From contig CAMNST010000001.1 of NCBI GenBank assembly GCA_946555465.1, forward strand, positions 62,001-126,000: DNA of 64,000 nt. The letters run 5' to 3'. A model generated the notes under the pieces. That model searched no databases. It was not told the DNA's origin and saw only the letters and a program-made list of their open reading frames with translations. Source of the DNA: an uncultured Clostridia bacterium. GTDB taxonomy: Bacteria > Bacillota > Clostridia > Oscillospirales > Acutalibacteraceae. Shown here in pieces: positions 1-8,999 of the stretch. Numbering within the stretch: the first letter of the stretch is position 1; each line of letters begins with the position of its first letter. The translations under genes were made by a program, and so were the position numbers.

Positions 1-1530
1 CTTGCAGGCCCTGCTATTGATGCGGTTAAAAATGATGAAACAAAATTTGTTCCTAAGAGATATGAAAAAACATATTTTCATTGGCTTGAAAATATTCGCG
101 ACTGGTGCATTTCCCGTCAACTTTGGTGGGGTCACAGAATTCCTGCATGGTATTGTGATGACTGCGGCGAAATTACAGTAAGCCGTGAAACACCATGCAA
201 GTGCGAAAAGTGCGGCAGTGAACACATTCATCAGGATCCGGATACGCTTGATACCTGGTTTTCATCGGCGCTTTGGCCTTTCTCAACAATGGGATGGCCT
301 GATAAAACATCTGATTATGCAAAATATTATCCGACCAATACGCTTGTAACCGGTTATGATATTATTCCGTTTTGGGTAATGAGAATGATGTTCTCAGGTA
401 TTGAGCAGACAGGCAAAGTTCCGTTTGATACAGTTCTTATTCACGGTCTTGTTCGTGACGAGCAGGGAAGAAAGATGAGCAAATCGCTCGGAAACGGTAT
501 CGACCCTCTTCTTATTATTGACGAGTACGGTGCAGATGCCCTCAGATTTACGCTTGCAACAGGAAACTCACCCGGTAACGATATGCGTTTTTCGGATGAT
601 AAGGTTAAGGCTTCAAGAAACTTTGCCAACAAACTCTGGAATGCTGCGCGTTTTGTTCTTATGTATCTTACCGATGACTTTAAGTATGACGGTTTGCCGA
701 ATGACCTTGCGATTGAGGACAAATGGATTGTTTCAAAGGTAAATACACTTGCAAAAGAAGTTACAGATAATCTTGAAAAATTTGAACTCGGCATTGCAAT
801 TCAGAAACTCTATGATTTTATATGGGATGTTTTCTGCGACTGGTATATTGAAATTGCAAAAATCAGACTTCAGGGCGAGGATGAAAATGCCAAGAATACG
901 GCAAAAGGTGTTCTTGTTTATGTTCTCACCGATATTCTTAAACTGCTTCATCCGTTTATGCCGTTTATTACAGAAGAAATTTATCAGGCAATCCCTCATG
1001 ATACACCGTCAATTATGATTTCTGAATGGGTTAAGTTTGATGATAATCTTTCCTTTGCTGCCGATGAGGCAGAAATGGAAAAGATTATGAAGGCTATCCG
1101 TGCAATCAGAAACAGAAGAAATGAAATGAATATCCCACCGAGCAGAAAAGCAACCGTTTACGTTGAAACTGCATGTGAAGATACTTTCAGAAACGGCGTT
1201 CAATTTATTCAGCGACTTGCATCTGCAAACGAAGTTGTTATCGGTGCAGATGTATCTGAACTGGGAAATACCGTAACAATCATTACTGATGATGCAAAAA
1301 TTTATATTCCTATGGGCGATCTTGTTGATTTTGAGGCGGAAAGAAAGCGTCTTGAAAAAGAACTTGCCCAGTGTCAGGATAAACTTGATTTTATTATGAA
1401 AAAACTTTCCAATCCGGGATTTGTTAATAAAGCACCTGAAAAAGTTGTTGAACAAAATAAGGCAGATGCTGCAAAACTTGAAGAAAAAATTGCAAATATT
1501 AAAAATTCTATTGAAACGCTCGGACAGTAA
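1..1530 (+). CDS. valS: valine--tRNA ligase, C-terminal part (5' end outside window)
   Basis: Class I aminoacyl-tRNA synthetase that charges tRNA-Val in the cytoplasm. The reading frame is open from the first base, so the start codon and the HIGH-containing half lie to the left; 509 codons are visible. Seen in order are the [16 protein letters not shown] block, a zinc-knuckle-like pair of CxxC motifs (about visible residues 52-75), the [10 protein letters not shown] block and the KMSKS loop (residues 158-162). The helical anticodon-binding domain follows. The last ~65 residues ([17 protein letters not shown] onward) form the C-terminal coiled coil typical of ValRS. The stop codon overlaps the folC start as TAATG, so the two genes are translationally coupled. 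No oddity seen in the visible part. Confidence 0.97.
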   Translation, partial: LAGPAIDAVKNDETKFVPKRYEKTYFHWLENIRDWCISRQLWWGHRIPAWYCDDCGEITVSRETPCKCEKCGSEHIHQDPDTLDTWFSSALWPFSTMGWPDKTSDYAKYYPTNTLVTGYDIIPFWVMRMMFSGIEQTGKVPFDTVLIHGLVRDEQGRKMSKSLGNGIDPLLIIDEYGADALRFTLATGNSPGNDMRFSDDKVKASRNFANKLWNAARFVLMYLTDDFKYDGLPNDLAIEDKWIVSKVNTLAKEVTDNLEKFELGIAIQKLYDFIWDVFCDWYIEIAKIRLQGEDENAKNTAKGVLVYVLTDILKLLHPFMPFITEEIYQAIPHDTPSIMISEWVKFDDNLSFAADEAEMEKIMKAIRAIRNRRNEMNIPPSRKATVYVETACEDTFRNGVQFIQRLASANEVVIGADVSELGNTVTIITDDAKIYIPMGDLVDFEAERKRLEKELAQCQDKLDFIMKKLSNPGFVNKAPEKVVEQNKADAAKLEEKIANIKNSIETLGQ

Positions 1531-2645
1531 TGAAAACTATGAAATATGAAGATGCATTAAATTTCATACTCCAAAAGCAAAGCCTCGGCATTAAGCCGGG
1601 GCTTGAGCGTATTCTTAAACTGCTTGAAAAAATGGGAAATCCGCATAGCGGTTTAAAAATTATTCATATTGCAGGTACCAACGGCAAAGGTACGGTTGCA
1701 AAAACAATAAATGACACTTTGATCGAAAAAGGCTGCAAAGTGGGTCTTTTTACTTCACCGTGGGTAACCGATTACCGTGAGCAGATTCAGATCAATAACA
1801 AAATGATTTCAAAAGGCAGTTTTGCTGAATATATAAAACTCTACAAAGAAAATGACTGCAGCGAATTTGAATTTTTAACTGCGATTATGTATAAATATTT
1901 TGCAGATGAAAAAGTTGATTATGCGGTTGTTGAATGCGGTATGGGCGGAAAAGGTGATGCAACAAATGTTGAAAAAAAGAACCTTGCGGTTATAACCTCA
2001 ATCTCTCTTGACCATACTGATTTTCTCGGAAATACGATTGAAGAAATTGCCTGTGAAAAAGCAGGAATAATCAAAGAAAATTCAACTTGTATTCTGTTTC
2101 CGAATAAGGAGTGTGAGCATATATTTAAAAAGGTGTGCCGTGAAAAAAATGCAAAACTTGTTAAGGTTTGTAAAGATGATAATTTTATTTCGGATAATCT
2201 TAACACGGCAGCCGCCGCCATATACGAACTTGGTTTTAATACAGCCGTAAATTTGTCTCATCTGCCTGCACGGCATGAGGTGATTGGTATGAATATTCTT
2301 CTTGACGGCGGGCATAATGTTGCGGCGGCAAAGGCGCTTGTGCAAAATCCGCTTTTTGAAGATGATATTGCCGTGGCTGTTATAGGTATGATGAAGGATA
2401 AAGATGTTGAAGGCTACCTTTCTGTTGTTGCACCCAAATGCAGGAAAATTATTGCAGCAACTCCGTCAAATCCACGTTCAATGCCTGCAGATGAACTTGC
2501 AAAAATTGCAAAAAAATACTGCAATGATGTTATGGTAATTGATAATCCGATTGATGCTGTAAATGTTGCTGAAAAGAGTAAAAAACTTTTTCTTGTCTGT
2601 GGTTCTTTTTATTTGGCAAGAGAAGTCAGAAAAGAATTATTCTGA
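1530..2645 (+). CDS. folC: folylpolyglutamate synthase / dihydrofolate synthase (short form)
   Basis: Mur-ligase-fold enzyme that adds glutamate to (dihydro)folate using ATP. The P-loop HIAGTNGKGT lies near residues 45-55, FTSPW and the DHTDFLG block follow, and the C-terminal domain begins near LLDGGHN. At 371 residues it is shorter than the usual ~420-440. The missing part is in the central domain, between the KLVKVC strand and DNLNTAAAAI, where the usual GxHQxxNA loop is not recognisable. The start overlaps the valS stop (TAATG), a common clostridial valS-folC pairing. A strong hairpin with a T-run follows the stop. The assignment is firm; whether both activities are retained is uncertain. 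Confidence 0.92.
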   Translation: MKTMKYEDALNFILQKQSLGIKPGLERILKLLEKMGNPHSGLKIIHIAGTNGKGTVAKTINDTLIEKGCKVGLFTSPWVTDYREQIQINNKMISKGSFAEYIKLYKENDCSEFEFLTAIMYKYFADEKVDYAVVECGMGGKGDATNVEKKNLAVITSISLDHTDFLGNTIEEIACEKAGIIKENSTCILFPNKECEHIFKKVCREKNAKLVKVCKDDNFISDNLNTAAAAIYELGFNTAVNLSHLPARHEVIGMNILLDGGHNVAAAKALVQNPLFEDDIAVAVIGMMKDKDVEGYLSVVAPKCRKIIAATPSNPRSMPADELAKIAKKYCNDVMVIDNPIDAVNVAEKSKKLFLVCGSFYLAREVRKELF

Positions 2646-2668
2646 TACAAAATGTGATAAAATATTTG

Positions 2669-2708
2669 ATACCGGTGTGCTAACATGAATGCATATCGGT
2701 ATTTTTTT
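2669..2708 (+). terminator. intrinsic terminator after folC / leader hairpin of spoIIA
   Basis: A 12-bp stem (ATACCGGTGTGC with GCATATCGGTAT, including two G-U pairs) closes a 10-nt loop and is followed by seven Ts. It ends only a few bases before the GGAGTG ribosome binding site of spoIIAA, so there is almost no room for a spoIIA promoter downstream of it. Confidence 0.75.
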
Positions 2709-2723
2709 ATTGGAGTGAAAAAA

Positions 2724-3059
2724 ATGAATGTAACTATTGAGGCAAGCGGAAGTGTTGTTATTGCCTATCTTATCGGTGAAATTGACCACCATACCGCAGG
2801 CGCTGTCCGTGATAAAATTGATGATGTCATTTGCCTGAAAAAGCCAACGCATCTTATGCTTGATTTCAGAAACGTAACCTTTATGGATTCTTCGGGAATA
2901 GGTCTTGTTATGGGCAGATACAGATTGCTGCAGAGTATTACACCGACAGGCAGTCTTGAGGTAAAAAATGTTACACCGCAAGTGAAAAAAATAATGGAAC
3001 TTGCCGGACTTGGCAGAATTGCAATTATTAAGGAGATAAAAAATGAAGAAGTTAAATGA
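2724..3059 (+). CDS. spoIIAA: anti-sigma F factor antagonist SpoIIAA
   Basis: STAS-domain protein of 111 residues that, when unphosphorylated, binds SpoIIAB and frees sigma F in the forespore. The phosphorylatable serine sits in the conserved block NVTFMDSSGIGLVMGRY. I start it at the ATG preceded by GGAGTG with 6 nt spacing; the in-frame ATG 39 bases upstream lies inside the preceding hairpin loop and lacks a ribosome binding site. It overlaps spoIIAB by 17 bases, as in other spoIIA operons, so its product is made in fixed ratio to the anti-sigma factor. Confidence 0.95.
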   Translation: MNVTIEASGSVVIAYLIGEIDHHTAGAVRDKIDDVICLKKPTHLMLDFRNVTFMDSSGIGLVMGRYRLLQSITPTGSLEVKNVTPQVKKIMELAGLGRIAIIKEIKNEEVK

Positions 3060-3480
3060 ATTTCGATTGACAATCGACAGTAAAAGTGTAAATGAAGGAT
3101 TTGCAAGAGTGGTTGTATCTGCTTTCACATCTCCGCTTGATCCCACACTTGAGGAAATTGCAGATTTGAAAACAGCAGTCAGCGAAGCGGTGACCAACTG
3201 CATTGTTCACGCTTATAAAGATACATATGGAAAAATTTATATTACAGGAAGTATTGACGATAAAAATACCGTAAGGATTACCATACGGGACAAGGGCTGC
3301 GGAATAAGTGATGTGAGTCAGGCCATGACCCCGCTGTTTACAACAGGTGAAGGTGACCGCGCAGGTCTTGGGTTTACGGTTATGGAAAGTTTTTGCGACA
3401 GTATAAGAGTGCGCTCGGTACAGAATAAAGGGACAAGCGTAACGCTTATAAAAAAGATTGAAGGAAAATCAAAATGGTAA
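3043..3480 (+). CDS. spoIIAB: anti-sigma F factor / serine kinase SpoIIAB
   Basis: GHKL-fold protein of 145 residues that holds sigma F inactive and phosphorylates SpoIIAA. The N-box motif is EAVTNCIVHAY (about residues 46-56), the G1 box is DKGCGI, and the ATP-lid and G2 region are GDRAGLGFTVM. Its AAGGAG ribosome binding site lies inside the end of spoIIAA and its own end overlaps sigF by 7 bases. Length and motif order match the family. Confidence 0.96.
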   Translation: MKKLNEFRLTIDSKSVNEGFARVVVSAFTSPLDPTLEEIADLKTAVSEAVTNCIVHAYKDTYGKIYITGSIDDKNTVRITIRDKGCGISDVSQAMTPLFTTGEGDRAGLGFTVMESFCDSIRVRSVQNKGTSVTLIKKIEGKSKW

Positions 3481-4130
3481 CTGATACCAGAGATGAAATG
3501 ATAACGCAGAATATAGGTCTTGTTCATTCCATAGCAAACCGTTTCCGCGGCAGGGGAGTCGATTATGAAGACTTGTTTCAGAGCGGTTGTGTCGGTCTGA
3601 TAAAAGCAGTGGATAATTTTGACAAGTCAAAAGGATTTGCTTTTTCAACCTATGCCGTACCTGTTATTATGGGTGAAATACGCAGAATTTTCCGTGACGG
3701 AGGCGCAATAAAAGTAAGCCGTTCGCTAAAAGAAAAATCTATAAAGGCCCAGGCCATCAGGGATAAATTTATTTCAAAAGAACTGAGAGAGCCAACGGTC
3801 AGTGAAATGGCAGAGATGCTTGGCTGCACAAGTGAAGAAACTTCCGAAATTCTGAATGTTATCGCTCCTATGATATCGCTTAATTCCTGCGGTGAAGACG
3901 GAGAAGATACGATTGATGTTCCTATAGATGAAAGTGATCAACTTTTTGACCGTCTTTCTGTTCATCAACTGATGAAATATCTCAATGACACGGAAAAGGC
4001 AATAATAGATATGCGCTACTATAAAGGCTACACACAGTCAAAAACAGCGGCATCGCTTGGAATTTCTCAGGTACAGGTCTCAAGAAAAGAAAAAGCAATA
4101 CTTCTTAAACTCAGAAAACTTATGGAATAG
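3474..4130 (+). CDS. sigF: RNA polymerase sporulation sigma factor F
   Basis: First forespore-specific sigma factor (218 residues). Region 2 is seen as DYEDLFQSGCVGLIKAVDNFD followed by FAFSTYAVPVIMGEIRRIFRDGG. Region 3 is SLKEKSIKAQAIRD..., and region 4 ends with the helix-turn-helix KGYTQSKTAASLGISQVQVSR. Sigma G is the close alternative, but the gene directly follows spoIIAA-spoIIAB, which fixes it as sigF. The operon ends at a strong terminator right after the stop. Confidence 0.96.
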   Translation: MVTDTRDEMITQNIGLVHSIANRFRGRGVDYEDLFQSGCVGLIKAVDNFDKSKGFAFSTYAVPVIMGEIRRIFRDGGAIKVSRSLKEKSIKAQAIRDKFISKELREPTVSEMAEMLGCTSEETSEILNVIAPMISLNSCGEDGEDTIDVPIDESDQLFDRLSVHQLMKYLNDTEKAIIDMRYYKGYTQSKTAASLGISQVQVSRKEKAILLKLRKLME

Positions 4131-4172
4131 AAAAGCAGAGTTGCCTGTTTATCAGGAAAACTCTGCTTTTTT
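4131..4172 (+). terminator. terminator between sigF and the convergent kinase gene
   Basis: A 12-bp stem (AAAAGCAGAGTT with AACTCTGCTTTT) carries an inner CCTG/CAGG stem and loop TTTAT and ends in a T-run. The A-run on the other side lets it also serve the minus-strand gene that ends at 4183. Confidence 0.9.
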
Positions 4173-4182
4173 GCTGTTTTAT

Positions 4183-5091
4183 TTATTTATTTATTTTTGC
4201 CTTGTATTCAAGCAGTTCTTTTTCAGTTACAAAACCGCTTAAAGCGCCTACTTGCGTAACTGCCTTTCCGCCTGTTATATTTCCGTATTCAATACAGTCT
4301 TTAAGGGGATAATCGTAAAATACGCCGTACATAAAACCGGCAAGAAAAGCATCGCCTGCACCTGTTGAATCAACATTTTCAAACTCTTCTATACTCGGGC
4401 AGAAGAAATAATCATCTCCGTCAATTCCGATGCAACCGTCTGCATCCACCTTAACAACAACTTTGTCAAAATATTTTTTCAGTGCATATGCAGCATCCTT
4501 TTCGTTCTTTGCTCCCGTAATTTTTAAAGCCTCTTTGCGGTTAGGTGTGTAATAATCTGCAAGTGAAAGATATTCGTCATATTTTTCAAAACTCATTTCA
4601 TCGTCCCAACCGGTGTCCAAAACAAGTATGGTTCCTTCTTCTTTCAGTTTCTTGTAAACCGGAAGGAAACCGCCGAGTTGCATCATGCAGATTTTAGCAC
4701 CTTTTGAAACATTATAAAATGTTTCGAGTGCTTTATCATCGGGCTCGATAGAGCCTTTGCCGTATGTAAAAAAGGTTCTGTCTTTAGGCAGAATGATTGC
4801 CGAAGTGATGTTAAGCGGAATTTTATCTCCGTTGTAAAGATTTGTCGGTTCAACTCCGTTTTCGGTAAATTTTTCACGGGCAAAGTTTGAAAAAATGTCA
4901 TTCCCGAGTTCTGTTGCAATTTTTGTTTCTATACCGAGTCTGCCGAGATTTATAAGCGTTGCGGGGAGTCCCCCTCCAAGTTGAAGCGAAAAATCTTTGC
5001 AGTAAAGTTCTTCTCCCACATCGGGAATTCTTTCCATGCCCTGATACAGCAGGTCTACATTTGTTGCGCCTGCACCTGAAATAAATGCCAT
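4183..5091 (-). CDS. PfkB-family carbohydrate kinase
   Basis: Ribokinase-fold sugar or nucleoside kinase of about 302 residues. The N-terminal PfkB signature is seen as LGGGLPATLINLGRLG. The C-terminal signature DSTGAGDAFLAGFMYG contains the catalytic aspartate and anion hole. I start it at the ATG that overlaps the upstream stop (TAATG), because an AGGAG lies 10 bases before it; an ATG three codons earlier is only one base from that AGGAG. It is translated from the same message as the GH4 gene. Plausible substrates are a sugar or sugar phosphate released by that glycosidase, but the sequence does not tell which. Confidence 0.88.
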   Translation of the reverse strand: MAFISGAGATNVDLLYQGMERIPDVGEELYCKDFSLQLGGGLPATLINLGRLGIETKIATELGNDIFSNFAREKFTENGVEPTNLYNGDKIPLNITSAIILPKDRTFFTYGKGSIEPDDKALETFYNVSKGAKICMMQLGGFLPVYKKLKEEGTILVLDTGWDDEMSFEKYDEYLSLADYYTPNRKEALKITGAKNEKDAAYALKKYFDKVVVKVDADGCIGIDGDDYFFCPSIEEFENVDSTGAGDAFLAGFMYGVFYDYPLKDCIEYGNITGGKAVTQVGALSGFVTEKELLEYKAKINK

Positions 5092-6455
5092 TATTTCCAT
5101 TCTCCTGTATAATCTTTATTTAAATCTATATATTTCTCAGTCAGTTCTTTTGCCAGTGAGTAACTGTTTACAAGCGGATGCAGTGTCAGTGCATCAACAG
5201 CGTATTTTACTGACTTTTCTCTTATTGCTCTGCTTGCAAGACGCTCGTAATTTTTCACACGCCTGATAAGTTCAAGGTTCTGTTCGTCAACCTCACCGAA
5301 ACGGTGGGGGATTGCATCGCCGTTGGTTATATCACAGGTGATTTCAACAACATCATCATCTTTTAAACCGTTTATTGCGCCGTTGTTGGGTACGCAGAGT
5401 ATCATTGATCCGCTTTTTTCACTCTGAGCAATTTCCATGAATTTCAGTGCAACACCTGCATATCCGCCGCTGTCTTTCTGATATATATCAAAATGCCACG
5501 GCTTGGTTCTTTTTATGCCTGTTTCAGATGCCATATAGTTGTTTTCTCTGATGCCGTACCAGTATTCAAAAATCTGAAACGCCTTGTCAAAATCATTTTC
5601 AATATCAATCCTGCTTAACTCTTCGGTCATAGCCTTGTTGATTTCACATATCTGTTCACCGCGTGTTTTTTCGGCTTTCAGTATATTTTCAACCGCTTTT
5701 TCCCTATAGTAAAAATAATAGAGATATTCGTTGAGAATTTCACCTTTATCACGAAGCAAGTCTTTCTCAAAATAACGCATATCTGTTTGCGTATATGCTC
5801 TGTCATTATCAATAAGTTCTGATATCATTTCCTTATTATTAAGCGTAATTGACTTGAAATAAGACAGATGATTAAGTCCGTAAACTTCGCCTTTCATACT
5901 GCCTTCTTCGGCACCGCAGAGTTTCTCAAACGATCTGAGCATACCGCTCGGGGCATCGCATATGCCGTATGTAAAATGATATCCCATATCACGCAGAGTC
6001 TGGCTTACAACGCCTGCAGGATTTGTAAAATTAAATACTCTGCAGTTCGGTTTTGCAAGTTTTTTTACAAGTTCACAGTATTCGGCAAGGGCGCTTACAC
6101 TTCTCATTGCAAATGACAGACCGGCTGCACCCGTAGTTTCCTGACCGAGGATTCCCATATCAAGAGCAATTCTTTCGTCACGCACACGCATTTCGTCGCC
6201 GCCGACACGGATTGTTGTAATAACATAATCTGCATCTTTTATTGCTTCTACAGGATTGGTTGTAAGTGTAAATTTCATATCACCGCAGATAAGGGCGGCA
6301 ACTTTTTTTGCCATAGTGCCATAGATGTTAAGTTTTATTTCATCATTATCCATAAAAACAAGTTCATCTATTTTTAATTTATCTGCTTTCTGAGCAATGC
6401 TTTTTGCAAGAAACATTGAGCGGACTCCGCCTCCGCCGATAACGCTGAGTTTCAT
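5091..6455 (-). CDS. glycoside hydrolase family 4 protein (6-phospho-beta-glucosidase-like)
   Basis: GH4 enzymes cleave glycosides by an NAD+- and divalent-metal-dependent redox mechanism. The Rossmann motif is VIGGGGVRS at residues 5-13, with IRVGGDEMRVRDERIAL after it. NFTNPAGVV and GICDAPSG carry the metal-binding cysteine, and GLNHLSYF supplies the partner histidine. Length (454) fits the family, and closest in style are 6-phospho-beta-glucosidases. An AAGGAGG precedes the start. It forms a two-gene operon with the PfkB kinase. No PTS or sugar transporter gene is nearby, so the natural substrate is unclear. Confidence 0.9.
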   Translation of the reverse strand: MKLSVIGGGGVRSMFLAKSIAQKADKLKIDELVFMDNDEIKLNIYGTMAKKVAALICGDMKFTLTTNPVEAIKDADYVITTIRVGGDEMRVRDERIALDMGILGQETTGAAGLSFAMRSVSALAEYCELVKKLAKPNCRVFNFTNPAGVVSQTLRDMGYHFTYGICDAPSGMLRSFEKLCGAEEGSMKGEVYGLNHLSYFKSITLNNKEMISELIDNDRAYTQTDMRYFEKDLLRDKGEILNEYLYYFYYREKAVENILKAEKTRGEQICEINKAMTEELSRIDIENDFDKAFQIFEYWYGIRENNYMASETGIKRTKPWHFDIYQKDSGGYAGVALKFMEIAQSEKSGSMILCVPNNGAINGLKDDDVVEITCDITNGDAIPHRFGEVDEQNLELIRRVKNYERLASRAIREKSVKYAVDALTLHPLVNSYSLAKELTEKYIDLNKDYTGEWK

Positions 6456-6556
6456 AAATTCCTCCTTGCGGAAAACTATCGCAGAAATTGAAAAAATCTT
6501 CTATATTATATTATAAAAAATTTTAAAAGTAAATAGATATATCATATATTTTTTTA

Positions 6557-6586
6557 TTGACTTAAAGCATAGTGTTATATTATAAT
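6557..6586 (+). promoter_or_regulatory. promoter of the pyr operon
   Basis: TTGACT and TATAAT are separated by 18 bases, 60 bases before pyrC. The leader downstream carries a weak hairpin (CAGTC 6614-6618 with GACTG 6632-6636) whose 3' arm overlaps the GGAAAGGA ribosome binding site. No PyrR-binding anti-antiterminator or clear attenuator is visible. Confidence 0.75.
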
Positions 6587-6645
6587 ATATCAGATGAATA
6601 CGGGGGTCGGCGGCAGTCGATTTTCGGAAAGGACTGTGTGATTTT

Positions 6646-7923
6646 ATGACTTTGCTTATAAAAAACGCTTTGGTTTATAAAAGCGATAAATTTGAAAAGT
6701 CTGACGTGCTTATTAAAGACGGCATAATCCATAGCCTTGGTGTTTCTGTTTCGTTTGACGGTAATATTGACCGTGTTGTCGATGCATTGGGAAAGTATTT
6801 TTTAATTCCGGGTTTTGCAGATGTTCATACACATCTCCGAGAACCCGGTTTTTCTTATAAAGAAACGATAAAAACGGGAACTCTGGCAGGTGCGAGGGCC
6901 GGTTATAATGTGCTTTTAACTATGCCTAATCTTAATCCGGTACCTGATTGTGCTGAAAATTTAAAAGTGCAGACTGATATAATAAAAAAAGATGCTGTGA
7001 TTGATGTTATACCTTTTGCCTCCATTACAAAAGGCAGAAAAGGTGCCGGTGAGGTTGTTGATTTTAAATCAATGGCGGACAAGGCGGCGGGTTTTTCCGA
7101 TGACGGAACAGGTGTTCAGACGGAAGAACTTATGAAAAAAGCCATGACCAAATGTGCAAAAACAGGAAAAATTATTTCTGCACACTGCGAGGTTAATGAC
7201 CTTCTTCACGGCGGATATATTCATGATGGCGAATACTGTAAAAAACATAATCATAAAGGTATTTGTTCGGAAAGTGAGTGGGCACAGATAGAGCGTGACT
7301 GCAGGCTTGCAGAGGAAACAGGATGCAAATATCACGTTTGCCACATTTCAACGAAAGAAAGTGTTGAAATTATACGCCGCGCGAAGGCGAGAGGCGTTCA
7401 TGTGACCTGTGAAACAGGTCCTCACTATCTTACAATGTGTGATAAAGACCTGCAGGAAAACGGCAGATTTAAAATGAATCCGCCGCTCAGGGGCGAAGAT
7501 GATATGAAAGCGCTTATTGAAGGTGTTCTTGATGGCACGATAGATGTTATTGCTACAGATCACGCTCCGCATTCTGCAGAAGAAAAATCAAAAGGTCTTG
7601 AAAAATCCCTGATGGGTGTTGTCGGTCTTGAAACTGCATTTGCAGTGCTTAATACCAAACTCGTTAAAACAGGGGTAATAAGCCTTGAAAAACTGATTGA
7701 TATGATGTCTGTAAAACCGAGAGAGATTTTTGGTTTGTCGGGCGGTAAAATAGCCGAAGGTGAAAGTGCAGACCTTGCACTTATTGATGCAGATAAAGAA
7801 TGGATTGTTAATCCTGAAAAATTTGTAACAATGGGGCGTGCAACACCTTTTGAAGGCTGGAAACTTCAGGGTGACAACCTGATGACTATACTAAGAGGAG
7901 AGATTGTTTATGAAGCCATATAA
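6646..7923 (+). CDS. pyrC: dihydroorotase
   Basis: Amidohydrolase that cyclises carbamoyl-aspartate to dihydroorotate, step three of UMP synthesis. The metal-binding motif DVHTHLREPG is near residue 60. Later metal-ligand blocks are SAHCEV, KYHVCHIS and the catalytic IATDHAPH, where the aspartate lies. The length of 425 is typical of class I dihydroorotases of Gram-positives. It is the first gene of the nine-gene pyr operon, and its end overlaps carA. Confidence 0.96.
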   Translation: MTLLIKNALVYKSDKFEKSDVLIKDGIIHSLGVSVSFDGNIDRVVDALGKYFLIPGFADVHTHLREPGFSYKETIKTGTLAGARAGYNVLLTMPNLNPVPDCAENLKVQTDIIKKDAVIDVIPFASITKGRKGAGEVVDFKSMADKAAGFSDDGTGVQTEELMKKAMTKCAKTGKIISAHCEVNDLLHGGYIHDGEYCKKHNHKGICSESEWAQIERDCRLAEETGCKYHVCHISTKESVEIIRRAKARGVHVTCETGPHYLTMCDKDLQENGRFKMNPPLRGEDDMKALIEGVLDGTIDVIATDHAPHSAEEKSKGLEKSLMGVVGLETAFAVLNTKLVKTGVISLEKLIDMMSVKPREIFGLSGGKIAEGESADLALIDADKEWIVNPEKFVTMGRATPFEGWKLQGDNLMTILRGEIVYEAI

Positions 7924-8998
7924 TAAAAAAATTGTTCTTGAAAACGGCAAAGAATTTTACGGTTACGGTTTCGGCGCTGAAAAGGAAGCAATAAATGAAA
8001 TCGTTTTCAATACATCAATGGTTGGTTATCAGGAAATCATTTCCGACCCGAGTTATACCGACCAGATGGTATGTATGACTTATCCGCTTATCGGCAACTA
8101 CGGTGTTACCGATGAAGATTATGAAACAAAAATTCCGACTATGGGCGGTCTTATTGTAAGAGAATATAACGACCTGCCGTCAAACTTCCGCTATACCAAA
8201 ACACTTTCCGAAGTGCTTGATGAATATGATATTCCTGCAATCAGCGGTGTTGATACACGAATGATAACAAGAATTATACGTGATGAAGGATCTCAGAAAG
8301 TTATGATCTGCGATGCTGATTTGCCGCTTGACGAGGCACTTAAAAAGGTCAGAGAGTATGTTATTCCGACTGATATGGTATCACGCGTAAGTTGCAAAAA
8401 ACGCTGGTATTCAAGAACGCCTAATCATAAATATGATGTTGTTGCAATCGATTGCGGCATTAAGCATAACATTATCAGAAAACTAAATGAAAAAGGCTGC
8501 AATGTAACAGTTGTTCCTTATAATGTAACTTCTGAAGAAATACTTGCAATGAAGCCCGATGGACTGTTTCTTTCCAATGGTCCCGGAAACCCCGAGGATG
8601 TTCAGACCGTTATTCAGGTAGTGCGTGAACTTAAAGGCAAACTTCCTATTTTCGGTATCTGCCTTGGTCATCAGATGATTTCTCTTGCTCTTGGTGCAAA
8701 AACTTTCAAAATGAAATTCGGTCACCGCGGCGGCAACCATCCGGTTATGAATCTCGACAGCGGCAAAATTGAAATCACTTCTCAGAATCATTCCTATGCA
8801 GTTGATGTTCATTCTCTTGATGGAACACAACTTACTCTTACGCACAAAAATCTGCTTGATGATACCGCAGAGGGTGTAAAATCGGAAGAAAACAGATTGT
8901 TCTCTGTTCAGTATCATCCCGAAAGTGCACCGGGTCCGCAGGACAGTGCATATTTATTTGATGAATTTATTGATTTGATGGAAAAGGAGGTGGGTTAA
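7910..8998 (+). CDS. carA: carbamoyl-phosphate synthase small (glutaminase) chain
   Basis: Class I glutamine amidotransferase subunit (362 residues) that delivers ammonia to CarB. The nucleophile cysteine lies in FGICLGHQM and the catalytic His-Glu pair in [18 protein letters not shown] lies 9 bases before the ATG used here; a TTG six bases further upstream has worse spacing. It overlaps pyrC by 14 bases and is followed by AAGGAGG and carB after one base. Confidence 0.96.
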   Translation: MKPYNKKIVLENGKEFYGYGFGAEKEAINEIVFNTSMVGYQEIISDPSYTDQMVCMTYPLIGNYGVTDEDYETKIPTMGGLIVREYNDLPSNFRYTKTLSEVLDEYDIPAISGVDTRMITRIIRDEGSQKVMICDADLPLDEALKKVREYVIPTDMVSRVSCKKRWYSRTPNHKYDVVAIDCGIKHNIIRKLNEKGCNVTVVPYNVTSEEILAMKPDGLFLSNGPGNPEDVQTVIQVVRELKGKLPIFGICLGHQMISLALGAKTFKMKFGHRGGNHPVMNLDSGKIEITSQNHSYAVDVHSLDGTQLTLTHKNLLDDTAEGVKSEENRLFSVQYHPESAPGPQDSAYLFDEFIDLMEKEVG

Positions 8999-8999
8999 T

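Noticed and set aside
1009-1455. 148-codon minus-strand frame opposite valS
   Set aside because: Antisense of a clear ValRS coding region with no start signals.
2600-2680. Sigma-H promoter for spoIIA
   Set aside because: No stretch matches both AGGAww and GAAT with the right spacing by eye.
2637-3203. Long minus-strand open frame (188 codons) opposite spoIIA
   Set aside because: It lies fully inside three well-identified coding regions, has no ribosome binding site and no recognisable domain.
6590-6645. PyrR-dependent attenuator before pyrC
   Set aside because: The leader is only about 55 bases, with no terminator/antiterminator pair and no conserved PyrR-binding hairpin.
8483-8917. 144-codon minus-strand frame opposite carA
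   Set aside because: Antisense of conserved CarA motifs; no independent support.
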